Assembly: GCA_964587165.1 (NCBI GenBank)
Contig: CAZPKH010000008.1
Span: 1-64,000 of the forward strand
Reading direction: 5' to 3'
Source: CAZPKH01 sp964587165
Lineage (GTDB): Bacteria > Bacteroidota > Bacteroidia > Bacteroidales > Muribaculaceae
DNA: 64,000 nt
The notes under the pieces were generated by a model that saw only the letters and a program-made list of their open reading frames with translations, was not told where the DNA came from and made no database searches. Shown here piece after piece: positions 50,830 to 58,594 of the stretch. Both the position numbers and the translations under genes were made by a program. Positions within the stretch are counted from its first letter, which is position 1; the number at the start of each line of letters is the position of its first letter.

Positions 50830-50861
50830 CAAATATAGTGTTTTCTTTTAAAGAAAACAAA
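50830..50861 (-). promoter_or_regulatory. Promoter of the porQ-cmk-ispH operon
   Basis: On the minus strand TTTG (50861-50858), 20 nt and TATATTTG (50837-50830). The spacer is itself a palindrome around TTTAAA (TTTTCTTTAAAAGAAAA). Confidence 0.75.
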
Positions 50862-50888
50862 TTTCAGCTCAAATAGTTATATTTAATT

Positions 50889-51578
50889 GTGAAATATTTC
50901 GATTTTCAATATGCTCTATCGTCAGAACGTCTCAGCCGCTATCTTTTGGCATGTGGAGGTGATACCCGAAAGGCCATGACGCTCTATCGGTTGAATCTAT
51001 ATCTGTCGAAGGAAGTATATACATTGCTCAGTTGTTTAGAGGTAGCGCTCCGCAACGCTATTGATCGACGACTCTCTGATTGTTTTGGGGATGATTGGCT
51101 ACGAGATGCCGTTTTGGCGGAGGGCATTTTTGATATTACGAGCTGCCGTTATAGTGCAAAGATAATACTTAAGGCTTACGAACGGTTAAATCGAAAGGGA
51201 GAATATTCGCATCATAAACTCTTGGCTGAGATGGAGTTTGGCGTATGGAAATATATGTTTGCCAATCCACAATATCGTGCTACCGGACAAATGCTACTGG
51301 ATATATTTCCGAAAAAGCCTCGGTCATCGCGCTTAAAGCAGTATAATCAAGCTTACGTCTTCAATGTATTGGATGGCATTAATATCTTACGAAACCGTAT
51401 TGCTCATCATGAACCAATTTGTTTTGCACTGAAAAGCCCTGTTATCTCCACGGATTATATTTTAAAATCTTACGAAATAATACACGAGCTTTTCAGATGG
51501 ATGGGGATTGAGAGCAGATCTCTACTTTATGGTTTGGATCATGTTCGAAAGGTATGTGCTAAAATTAACCAACTGTAG
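50889..51578 (+). CDS. Abi-family HEPN protein (Abi_2/AbiD-F type)
   Basis: The 229-residue protein starts with GTG at 50889. It carries the family start YDFQYALSS-like FDFQYALSSERLSRYLLACG, the conserved LEVALRNAIDRRLSDCFGDD (50-69), FGVWKYMFANPQYR and the HEPN RNase motif R168-x4-H173 in ILRNRIAHHEP. Abi_2 proteins are abortive-infection ribonucleases. The gene is more AT-rich than its neighbours and is inserted alone between the porQ operon and nrdJ, which fits horizontal gain of a phage-defence gene. No antitoxin partner is visible beside it. Confidence 0.85.
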   Translation: MKYFDFQYALSSERLSRYLLACGGDTRKAMTLYRLNLYLSKEVYTLLSCLEVALRNAIDRRLSDCFGDDWLRDAVLAEGIFDITSCRYSAKIILKAYERLNRKGEYSHHKLLAEMEFGVWKYMFANPQYRATGQMLLDIFPKKPRSSRLKQYNQAYVFNVLDGINILRNRIAHHEPICFALKSPVISTDYILKSYEIIHELFRWMGIESRSLLYGLDHVRKVCAKINQL

Positions 51579-51618
51579 ATTGTCTAATATGTATTTGAAA
51601 GGGGTGGCCAAAACAAAT

Positions 51619-51647
51619 GATGCACCGCTCGGGGGGGAGGGTGCATC
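51619..51647 (-). terminator. Terminator of nrdJ
   Basis: GATGCACC (51619-51626) pairs with GGTGCATC (51640-51647) around a 13-nt G-rich loop. On the minus strand ATTTGTTTTGG follows. It lies between the convergent Abi and nrdJ genes. Confidence 0.72.
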
Positions 51648-51697
51648 ACGGGTGTTAACTGAGTTGGTTTTAGAATCTTACATGTTAGAGGCTCTTG

Positions 51698-54238
51698 TCA
51701 GCCGCACTTTGATGTGCCGCATGAGGTGCATATGAGGCATCCTTCCTGATATACGAGAGTCTCCTGGCCGCAGTTGGGGCACCGCTGACCGGTGGCCTGA
51801 GTGCCGTCGGCGAGGTATTTCTTCAGGGCTCGCTCGACACCCATCTTCCATGTGTTGATCGACTGTGAGTCGAGCTCAAGGCCACCGACGAGTTTGAGCA
51901 CCTGGTCGATGGGCATGCCGTAGCGGAGCACGCCGGAGATAAGCTTGGCGTAGTTCCAGTACTCGGGCTTGAACTTCTCGCTCAGGCCTTCGATTGTGGT
52001 CTTGTAGCCGCGCTTGTTGGTGAACTGGAAGTCGTAGCGTTTCGATCCGTCGGGTGCCACAGCCTTGATGATCTTACCGGAGGTCACCGACTTGGGTACA
52101 AAGAGCCCCTCCTCGTCGTCGGCCAGACCGGTGAAGATCTCGTATGGACGTCCGTCCATCAGACCCACAAATGCGATCCACTTCTCTTTGTTGTTCTGGA
52201 AGCGCACCACATCAGCCTCAAGCTCTATGGGGCGTTTGAGCACATGGGGGTGGATGGCTTCAGCGGGCTCAGGCTTCTTCTTAGTGTCTTTTTCCAGAGC
52301 TATAAGAACGCCGCTGCGGCAGCCGTCGCGATACACCGTGCACCCTTTGCACCCTTCTTTCCAGGCTTGGAGATACAGGCGGTTGACGAGTTCTTCCGTC
52401 ACATCGGAGGGGAGGTTGATAGTCACCGAAATCGAGTGATCCACCCATTTCTGCACTGCGCCTTGCATCTTGACTTTTTCGAGCCAGTCGATTTCGTTGG
52501 CCGTAGCGCCGGCGTATGGCGAACGTGCCACAAGGTCGTTGAGCTCCTCCTGGGTGTAGCGGCGCTCGGTATCTATGCCGTTGATGCGCATCCATTCGAT
52601 GAATTTCGGATGGTATACGATAAACTCCTCGAAAGCATCGCCTGTCTCGTCAACATAGTCGATATGCACGTCGGGATCGTTGGGGTTCACCTTGCGGCGG
52701 CGTTTGTATACGGGCATAAATACCGGCTCGATGCCCGACGTAGTGCGCGTGAGGATTGATGTAGAGCCGGTGGGAGCTATCGTCAGACATGCGATATTGC
52801 GCCGCCCGGTGGCCACCATGTCGTCATAGAGCTGAGGGTCGGCCTGGCGTATGCGCGCTATGTAGGGGTTGTTCTCCTCGCGCTTTGCGTCGAATATCTC
52901 GAAAGCTCCGCGCTCTGCGGCCATGGTGACCGACGAGCGGTAGGCGGCCAGAGCGAGTGCCTTGTGCACGCTCACTGAGAATGCCGTGGCTTCGGGTGTG
53001 CCGTAGCGCAACCCCATGGCGGCTATCATGTCGCCTTCGGCAGTAGTGCCTACACCTGTGCGGCGTCCTTTGAGGGTCTTGGCTCGTATCTTCTCCCAAA
53101 GATTGAGCTCGGCCGACTTCACCTCGGCCGTTTCGGGGTCGGATTTGATTTTTGCAATGATAGCGTCGATCTTCTCCATCTCCAGATCGATGATGTCGTC
53201 CATCATGCGCTGTGCTTTCATCACATGGTCGCGGAACAGCTCGAAGTCGAACTCAGCCTTGTCTGTGAACGGATTCTTGACATAGCTGTATAGATTGATG
53301 GCCAGCAGACGGCAGCTGTCGTAGGGGCAGAGGGGTATCTCGCCGCATGGGTTGGTCGATATTGTCTGAAATCCGAGATCGGCGTAGCAGTCGGGCACCG
53401 ATTCGCGGGTTATCGTATCCCAGAAGAGTACGCCCGGCTCAGCGCTCTGCCATGCGTTGTGCACTATTTTGCTCCATAGCTTTGCTGCGTCGATCTCTTT
53501 TGTGGCCGTGGGATTCTCGGCATCGATGGGGTACTGCTGGGTGTATTTCTGCCCTTTCTCGGCCGCCTCCATGAATGCGTCGTCGATGCGCACCGATACG
53601 TTTGCACCCGTGATCTTTCCTTCGGTCATCTTGGCGTCGATAAAAGCCTCCGAGTCGGGATGCTTGATAGAGACGGTCATCATCAGCGCGCCGCGACGTC
53701 CGTCCTGAGCCACCTCGCGGGTAGAGTTGGAGTATCGCTCCATGAACGGCACAAGGCCCGTAGATGTGAGAGCCGAGTTTTTCACCGGCATCCCTTTAGG
53801 ACGAATGTGCGACAGATCGTGACCCACGCCACCGCGACGTTTCATAAGTTGCACCTGCTCTTCGTCGATGCGTATCACACCGCCGTATGAATCAGGCTTT
53901 CCGTCAAGGCCTATCACGAAGCAATTGCTCAGCGAGCCTACCTGATAATGATTGCCGATACCGCTCATAGGGCTGCCCTGAGGCACAACGTAGCGGAATT
54001 TGTCGAGCAGCGAATATATCTCGTCGAAGCTCATCGGATTGGGATATTTGCGCTCAATGCGCTCTATTTCAGTAGCTATGCGGCGATGCATATCGGCCGG
54101 AGTGCGTTCAAAAAGATGTCCGAACGAATCCTTCAGGGCATATTTGTTCGCCCAGACGCGTGCGGCGAGCTCGTCGCCGTCGAAATATCCGATACTGGCT
54201 TGGTAAGCTTCGTCGAAGGTGTAGGTGTCTGTATTCAC
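51698..54238 (-). CDS. nrdJ: Adenosylcobalamin-dependent (class II) ribonucleotide reductase
   Basis: This enzyme reduces ribonucleotides to deoxyribonucleotides with a B12-derived radical and needs no oxygen. I place the start at the GTG at 54238 (846 residues); a TTG 16 codons upstream falls inside the promoter. Motifs: PQGSPMSGIGNHYQVGSLSN with the active-site cysteine NCFVIG, RRGGVGHDLSHIRPKG, STNPCGEIPLCPYDSCRL, GVGTTAEGDMIAAMGLRYGT, IAPTGSTSILTRTTSGIEP and a TSCxR-like KGCTVYRDGCRSGVL. The C-terminus is a zinc ribbon (CPNCGQ...CLICTSCG). It is a single-gene unit facing a Nudix-HTH regulator across 256 bp. Confidence 0.94.
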   Translation of the reverse strand: MNTDTYTFDEAYQASIGYFDGDELAARVWANKYALKDSFGHLFERTPADMHRRIATEIERIERKYPNPMSFDEIYSLLDKFRYVVPQGSPMSGIGNHYQVGSLSNCFVIGLDGKPDSYGGVIRIDEEQVQLMKRRGGVGHDLSHIRPKGMPVKNSALTSTGLVPFMERYSNSTREVAQDGRRGALMMTVSIKHPDSEAFIDAKMTEGKITGANVSVRIDDAFMEAAEKGQKYTQQYPIDAENPTATKEIDAAKLWSKIVHNAWQSAEPGVLFWDTITRESVPDCYADLGFQTISTNPCGEIPLCPYDSCRLLAINLYSYVKNPFTDKAEFDFELFRDHVMKAQRMMDDIIDLEMEKIDAIIAKIKSDPETAEVKSAELNLWEKIRAKTLKGRRTGVGTTAEGDMIAAMGLRYGTPEATAFSVSVHKALALAAYRSSVTMAAERGAFEIFDAKREENNPYIARIRQADPQLYDDMVATGRRNIACLTIAPTGSTSILTRTTSGIEPVFMPVYKRRRKVNPNDPDVHIDYVDETGDAFEEFIVYHPKFIEWMRINGIDTERRYTQEELNDLVARSPYAGATANEIDWLEKVKMQGAVQKWVDHSISVTINLPSDVTEELVNRLYLQAWKEGCKGCTVYRDGCRSGVLIALEKDTKKKPEPAEAIHPHVLKRPIELEADVVRFQNNKEKWIAFVGLMDGRPYEIFTGLADDEEGLFVPKSVTSGKIIKAVAPDGSKRYDFQFTNKRGYKTTIEGLSEKFKPEYWNYAKLISGVLRYGMPIDQVLKLVGGLELDSQSINTWKMGVERALKKYLADGTQATGQRCPNCGQETLVYQEGCLICTSCGTSKCG

Positions 54239-54283
54239 GGTGGTTAAATAAGAGAGGGTAATGTTGGTATTTTTATCTGATTG

Positions 54284-54315
54284 CAAAGGTGGCGATAATT
54301 ATCCAAGTTGCCAAA
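54284..54315 (-). promoter_or_regulatory. Promoter of nrdJ
   Basis: On the minus strand TTTG (54315-54312), 20 nt and CACCTTTG (54291-54284). The first base of the -7 box departs from consensus (CA for TA). It includes the TTG at 54286, which therefore cannot be the start codon. Confidence 0.7.
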
Positions 54316-54413
54316 AACGGAAAACTTTTTTGAGTCGCAATGTTGATAAGTTTTCCGAAACGATAATTTGTAACCTCTTACATCTTTCCAAGCAGAGGGA
54401 AGATTAAGCAATT

Positions 54414-54483
54414 GTGTAAAAAATACACTAAAAATTTGGATGTGTAAAAAATACACACTATTTTTGTGGTGTAAAAATTACAC
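54414..54483 (+). promoter_or_regulatory. Promoter with three phased operators for the Nudix-HTH regulator
   Basis: Three palindromes GTGTA-N5-TACAC lie at 54414-54428, 54442-54456 (identical) and 54469-54483 (one base different), with starts 28 and 27 bp apart. The promoter TTTG (54435-54438), 20 nt, TATTTTTG (54459-54466) sits among them: operator 1 ends upstream of -33, operator 2 fills the spacer and operator 3 covers the start site. This is the layout of tight, probably autogenous, repression. Confidence 0.8.
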
Positions 54484-54494
54484 ACCTTTTAGAT

Positions 54495-55253
54495 ATGTAT
54501 AATTATAAGTATCCACATCCGGCACTCACTGCCGATTCTGTAGTGTTTGGCTTCGACGGGCGTATGCTCTATGTATTGCTGATAGAGCGTGGTTTGCCGC
54601 CCTACAAGGGGTTGTGGGCGTTGCCCGGCGGCTTTATGAAAATCGATGAGACTATTGAAGAGTGTGCCCGCCGCGAGCTGCGCGAAGAGACCGGTATTAA
54701 TAATGTGTATCTTGAGCAGTTTAAGGTGTACAGCGACGTGGATCGCGATCCTCGCGAACGAGTTGTGACTGTTGCTTTTTTTGCAATGGTACGCAAAGGC
54801 GATTTCAGTCTGATTGCCGGCGACGATGCTGTAGGGGCAATGTGGTATGAGCTTGACGAACTGCCGCCTTTGGCATTCGATCACAAGCGAATAATCGACG
54901 ATGCACGCCTTCATATAATTGAGGTGATGCAGACCCGCCCCATCGCTTTCAAGTTGCTCGACCGTCTTTTCACCCTAAGCGAGTTGCAGCGTCTTTATGA
55001 ACTTATCACCGGCGAGCGATACGATCGGCGCAATTTTTATAAAAAAATGGCATCCACGGGCTATCTTCATTCCGACTCCGTAACCGCTCCGGATCCCTTG
55101 CCGTCAGAATGCAGCTCATTGGGGTGTGTTGACGAAACAGAAGCGAGCATTGGTGGTTCGTCCCGTGCACCTCATCTATACTCATTTGACGAAGCAGCTT
55201 TTGAGAAAAAAAAATCAAAAGCCCGCAAAGGCCGCAATCCTTTCTGGCTATAA
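54495..55253 (+). CDS. Nudix-domain transcriptional regulator, NrtR/AraR-like
   Basis: The 252-residue protein has an N-terminal Nudix domain with an intact Nudix box (G46-x5-E52-x7-R60-E-L-x-E-E-x-G67-I) after LWALPGGFMKID. The C-terminal part (about 150-210: FKLLDRLFTLSELQRLYELI, RRNFYKKMASTGYLH) is the winged helix of NrtR-family regulators, which bind ADP-ribose or a sugar ligand and repress NAD-salvage or arabinose genes. A basic tail (EKKKSKARKGRNPFWL) ends the protein. Three operator palindromes in its own promoter suggest autoregulation. Whether it also controls the divergent nrdJ is unknown; no such palindrome is seen in the nrdJ promoter itself. Confidence 0.85.
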   Translation: MYNYKYPHPALTADSVVFGFDGRMLYVLLIERGLPPYKGLWALPGGFMKIDETIEECARRELREETGINNVYLEQFKVYSDVDRDPRERVVTVAFFAMVRKGDFSLIAGDDAVGAMWYELDELPPLAFDHKRIIDDARLHIIEVMQTRPIAFKLLDRLFTLSELQRLYELITGERYDRRNFYKKMASTGYLHSDSVTAPDPLPSECSSLGCVDETEASIGGSSRAPHLYSFDEAAFEKKKSKARKGRNPFWL

Positions 55254-55454
55254 TAAGTAACTGTTGAAAATTAAACGATATTATGTTCAAAGCCACTGTT
55301 ATCAAGTATCTTTTATACACACTGCGGTCGCAAATCGGCGTAAATCCAAATTATCATCAGTCGTTTAGCTCGCTAAACTCTATCTTCAAATTTGGATTTC
55401 CTCTCGATTTCCGTCACGCATTTTGTAATAAATTATTTTCCAACAGTTACTTAT
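55253..55454. mobile_element. Second MITE-like palindromic element, 202 bp
   Basis: Terminal inverted repeats ATAAGTAACTGTTG (55253-55266 and, reversed, 55441-55454) match over 14 bp and extend imperfectly for about 22. Inside, AAATCCAAATT (55342-55352) pairs with AATTTGGATTT (55389-55399), and a central GTTTAG-CTCG-CTAAAC hairpin (55363-55378) is present. There is no coding capacity. Its left end overlaps the stop codon of the regulator by one base, like the 345-bp element at the GH53 stop. Confidence 0.65.
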
Positions 55455-55475
55455 AACCCTTTAATTCCAATAAAA

Positions 55476-56180
55476 ATGAAAACAGAAGTTTACAATCTCA
55501 TCATCCTCGACGAATCAGGATCGATGCAATGCCTCAGTCGCCAGACAATTAACGGTTGCAACGAAACCCTCGACACCATCAAGAGCGTGCAGCGGCAGTT
55601 TGCCGACACTCAGACTCACTATGTCAGCATCTTTGCTTTTCAATCCGGTGGGCATCCATCACGCTATATAGTGAAAAATACACATGCCCTCGAGGTGAGT
55701 CATATAGGTCCTAAAGAGTATCAGCCCGGGGGGTGTACGCCGCTCTACGATGCTGTGGGTTCGACTGTGGCCGAGCTGAGAGCCCTTGCCAAAACCCGCG
55801 AAATGGCTATCGGTGCTGTCACCATAATCACCGATGGCGAAGAAAACTCATCTTCCATTTACACTCGCCAAAAAGTGGCTTCAATGATTGAAGAGCTCAA
55901 AGAGCAGGGCTGGAACTTCAACTTTATCGGCGCTAATATTGATGTGAAGCGTGCTGCCAAGGCTCTCAGTATCGACAATACGCTTGAGTTTCAGCAAGAC
56001 GAAGCCGGCATGAAGGAGATGTTTGAGCGTGAGCACTCCGGGCGTATCCGTTATGCACAGATGACCAATATGGCTATACAAGAAGAGCTGGCTGCACCCT
56101 GCGGAGGATCATCTGAAGAAACGAAAAGATCGCTGCGTGATCGGCTGAAGAAAGCCTCTAAAGGTTACTTCGGCAAGTGA
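55476..56180 (+). CDS. von Willebrand factor A domain protein
   Basis: I chose the ATG at 55476 (234 residues), preceded by AT-rich sequence. The vWA fold shows a MIDAS site D12-E-S-G-S16 in NLIILDESGSMQ, a threonine-containing GGCTPLYDAVGSTVAEL near 85-101 and the aspartate loop TIITDGEENSSS near 125. The C-terminus is charged (ETKRSLRDRLKKASKGYFGK). It has no signal peptide or membrane helix, so it is cytoplasmic, like TerY-type or MoxR-associated vWA proteins; no such partner is next to it. A metal-dependent adaptor role is inferred. Confidence 0.82.
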   Translation: MKTEVYNLIILDESGSMQCLSRQTINGCNETLDTIKSVQRQFADTQTHYVSIFAFQSGGHPSRYIVKNTHALEVSHIGPKEYQPGGCTPLYDAVGSTVAELRALAKTREMAIGAVTIITDGEENSSSIYTRQKVASMIEELKEQGWNFNFIGANIDVKRAAKALSIDNTLEFQQDEAGMKEMFEREHSGRIRYAQMTNMAIQEELAAPCGGSSEETKRSLRDRLKKASKGYFGK

Positions 56181-56234
56181 CCGGCTTGGTTGAATCTCGG
56201 ATATTTTTAATTTCATAAAGATTATTTTTTTAGA

Positions 56235-56278
56235 AAATCCCCCCGAAGTGACCCGTGATGGGCGCATCGGGGGGATTT
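56235..56278 (+). terminator. Terminator of the vWA gene
   Basis: A perfect 12-bp stem AAATCCCCCCGA (56235-56246) with TCGGGGGGATTT (56267-56278), then TGTGTAT. It lies 54 bp past the vWA stop. Confidence 0.8.
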
Positions 56279-56343
56279 GTGTATATCAGTCGGAGTAAGT
56301 TGATCCGATTGGTAGGAGAAGATATAAATTGGATTATTATGAT

Positions 56344-56389
56344 AAACGAGATCGGCATCTTTGGCGTTGTCTCGATGCCGATCCCGTTT
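56344..56389 (-). terminator. Terminator of the second fimbrial operon
   Basis: AAACG (56344-56348) and GATCGGCATC (56350-56359) pair with GATGCCGATC (56374-56383) and CGTTT (56385-56389), with one mismatch and a 14-nt loop. It is followed on the minus strand by ATCATAATAATCC. It lies 37 bp past the fimbrillin stop. Confidence 0.7.
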
Positions 56390-56417
56390 TATACAGATAT
56401 CTCGTTTTATACAGATA
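56385..56417. repeat. Short direct repeat behind the fimbrillin gene
   Basis: CGTTTTATACAGATA occurs at 56385-56399 and again at 56403-56417. It could be a slippage product; no function is evident. Confidence 0.7.
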
Positions 56418-56426
56418 GGAGTGGAA

Positions 56427-57476
56427 TTAAATGTTATCCGAGCTCGAGAAGGTGATCTGGCTTGTGTTGTCGTCGCTCCAGTCCTCGGGGGTTGCCATGT
56501 CAGCCACGTTAATGTCTGCATTAAACTGGATCTGGCCGAAGTTGAGGATTGCACCCGAGATGTGGATGGTGTAGTTGTAGATGAAACCGGGATTCCATTC
56601 GGTCGGTCTCCATTCGCCGGTCACGGTGCGGTCCAGAACCACTTGGTCGCCCTGCTTCAGGACGAGACGGAACTGCAGAGCCACGTTGTCGTTTACATAG
56701 GGAGCAGGGATGATGAATACAGGATCAACAGATACGGTGGTGTAGCCGGGTACGCGTGTTGAGGTAGCAACACTTTCGCCATCGGTGTTGGCCATGTTGA
56801 TCGAGGTGGTCTCTGTGCGCGAAGGATTGCTCCATGTCAGCACGTTGCCTGCGGCTGTGAGATCAGCCTGGTCGAAGTAATTGGTTAATTTTACCTCTGA
56901 GATATATGCATCGATGCCGGCCTCAAAGTCGTTGATGAATTTGGCGCTAACCTTACACAGACCGTGGAGGAACTGCAGGCTCACTTTGTCGGTAGCGGTA
57001 GTGGGCGCTTCCATGGTACGGTAAGCCACGAGCAGATCGTGCTGGTGGTCGTCGGTGCAGTTGAAACCGGAGATAGTAAACTGGTTGTTGGTCATATCCA
57101 GAGCCGGAGTGCCTACACCGGTAGCAGTGGAATTATTGTAGGTGGTATTGCCGCAGCTGTATGCGTAGAAGTAGTAGGTGGCGCCGGCTGTCCAATACTG
57201 GGTGTCGTCGTACGACCATGTGCCACTTATTTTAGTCACATCTTGACCTGTGAACACCTCAATGGGAGCTCCACCGTTCACATAGTATCCGAACACACTG
57301 AATGTGTCGAAATTGCTCAAGTTCAGGTCGCCCTCCACAACCGTACGGCTCGGCTTACCGATAACGTTCTCGAAGCCGATTGCATTTTTCTCCATAGCTT
57401 CCTCGACCACATCGGTTGATGTGCAGGCTGTGAAAGCTGTAGAGCTTACTGCAAGCCAAAAGAATAGCTTTTTCAT
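56427..57476 (-). CDS. Fimbrillin-family lipoprotein (second operon)
   Basis: The 349-residue protein has lipobox TAFTAC (C18) then TSTDVVEEAMEKNAIGFENVIG and a KPSRTVVEGD segment. Family features are LSNFDTFSVFGYYVNGG, YWTAGATYYFYAYSCGN, VSLQFLHGLCKVSAKFIND and near the end GEWRPTEWNPGFIYNYTIHI. It is a Mfa-like fimbrillin, presumably the polymerising subunit of this fimbria. It ends in QIQFNADINVADM and a short threonine/serine-rich strand. It follows its DUF5119 partner by 83 bp, the same order as in the operon at 10730-14222. Confidence 0.86.
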   Translation of the reverse strand: MKKLFFWLAVSSTAFTACTSTDVVEEAMEKNAIGFENVIGKPSRTVVEGDLNLSNFDTFSVFGYYVNGGAPIEVFTGQDVTKISGTWSYDDTQYWTAGATYYFYAYSCGNTTYNNSTATGVGTPALDMTNNQFTISGFNCTDDHQHDLLVAYRTMEAPTTATDKVSLQFLHGLCKVSAKFINDFEAGIDAYISEVKLTNYFDQADLTAAGNVLTWSNPSRTETTSINMANTDGESVATSTRVPGYTTVSVDPVFIIPAPYVNDNVALQFRLVLKQGDQVVLDRTVTGEWRPTEWNPGFIYNYTIHISGAILNFGQIQFNADINVADMATPEDWSDDNTSQITFSSSDNI

Positions 57477-57559
57477 TTCTCTTTGATGTTTAAAAAGATT
57501 AATAAATGGATTGATTAATTATTGATTATTTAATTGTATTTTCTGTGAAATATGATTCG

Positions 57560-58594
57560 TTAGAAGGGTAGGTCGATGTCGATCACATCGCCCCAACCGG
57601 ACACGCCCACATCAAAGGCTCCACTGTCGCCGGGTTCATTTTGAGGATCCTCCACGCGAATACCGGTGATGCGTATCACTCCACCACGGGGCTGAGCGGC
57701 TATTTGATCAGTTACATCATAGTCGAACTCCAAGTAGCTGCCATTGGTGAGTCGCAATTCGAGATTGACAGTGATCGGCACCTGGCTGCCTGTACGCCCT
57801 CCCTGGCCATAATACTGATCGGGAAACGACGGTACGCCAAACGAACGTACATGTGATTCGCATCCATACGACGTGAGATTGCAGTCGAATAGCAGAATGG
57901 CCGTATTGTCGGAGGTCACTCCGTTCTTCAAATATACAGCATCGGCCATGCCTCCAATAGCTCCGCGTGCGAGTGCCACGTGGTGCAGTCCGTATTCAAA
58001 CTCGTAGCGTATTATGTATGTGAATACCAACGGCTGCATTCTCACCGGAGTATGGTGGGAAGAGTGGGCTTCGACATAGGGCACTTCGTCGATATAAGCG
58101 GCATAGAGCAGGTCAGGCGGGTTGGCAGTGCGTGTGCCGGGAGCAAGCGACTGGAGATAGCGCAGAGCATCGCCGCCACGCGAACGCGATGTGGTAGTGG
58201 CACGCGCATCATTAATCGAAGCTATATCTTTTATTACTATATATTCCGTGTCGCCGTTATAGAGCAGATATGAGGCGTCTTTTTCGTTATCTACGGGGAT
58301 GTTGCCACCATCGACACCCAGATAGTTCTCGTCGGTTGAACCATTATTTCTGAACTTTACAAGTGTCACCCATTCAGGCATGGCAGGAGTCATTTCGTAG
58401 TATTCAAAACCGTGGAACGAAGCATCCCATGTAGCCGAATGATGCATACCGTAGTCACGCTCCCACTCCAGCTCCCACGACAGATCAATGTTGGTCGACG
58501 GGAAGTGGTTGTAGCACAAATCCTCTCGACACGAAGCCAACAGTGTAAGACCGGCGAGCAAAACGGCTCTTATGTAAAGCAAGCGTTTACTCAT
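57560..58594 (-). CDS. DUF5119/FimB-Mfa2-like anchor lipoprotein (second operon)
   Basis: The 344-residue protein has lipobox LLASC (C22) followed by REDLCYNHFPSTNIDLSWEL, the DUF5119 start. Later come VTLVKFRNNGSTDENYLGVD, YIVIKDIASINDARATT, LQPLVFTYIIRYEFEYG and the terminal VGVSGWGDVIDIDLPF. It matches the role of 11980-12948: an outer-membrane anchor of a Bacteroidales fimbria. Its ATG overlaps the DUF3575 stop by 4 bp. Confidence 0.84.
   Translation of the reverse strand: MSKRLLYIRAVLLAGLTLLASCREDLCYNHFPSTNIDLSWELEWERDYGMHHSATWDASFHGFEYYEMTPAMPEWVTLVKFRNNGSTDENYLGVDGGNIPVDNEKDASYLLYNGDTEYIVIKDIASINDARATTTSRSRGGDALRYLQSLAPGTRTANPPDLLYAAYIDEVPYVEAHSSHHTPVRMQPLVFTYIIRYEFEYGLHHVALARGAIGGMADAVYLKNGVTSDNTAILLFDCNLTSYGCESHVRSFGVPSFPDQYYGQGGRTGSQVPITVNLELRLTNGSYLEFDYDVTDQIAAQPRGGVIRITGIRVEDPQNEPGDSGAFDVGVSGWGDVIDIDLPF

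Noticed and set aside
54238..54330. Cobalamin riboswitch upstream of nrdJ
   Set aside because: The leader is only about 40 nt and carries none of the B12-box elements.
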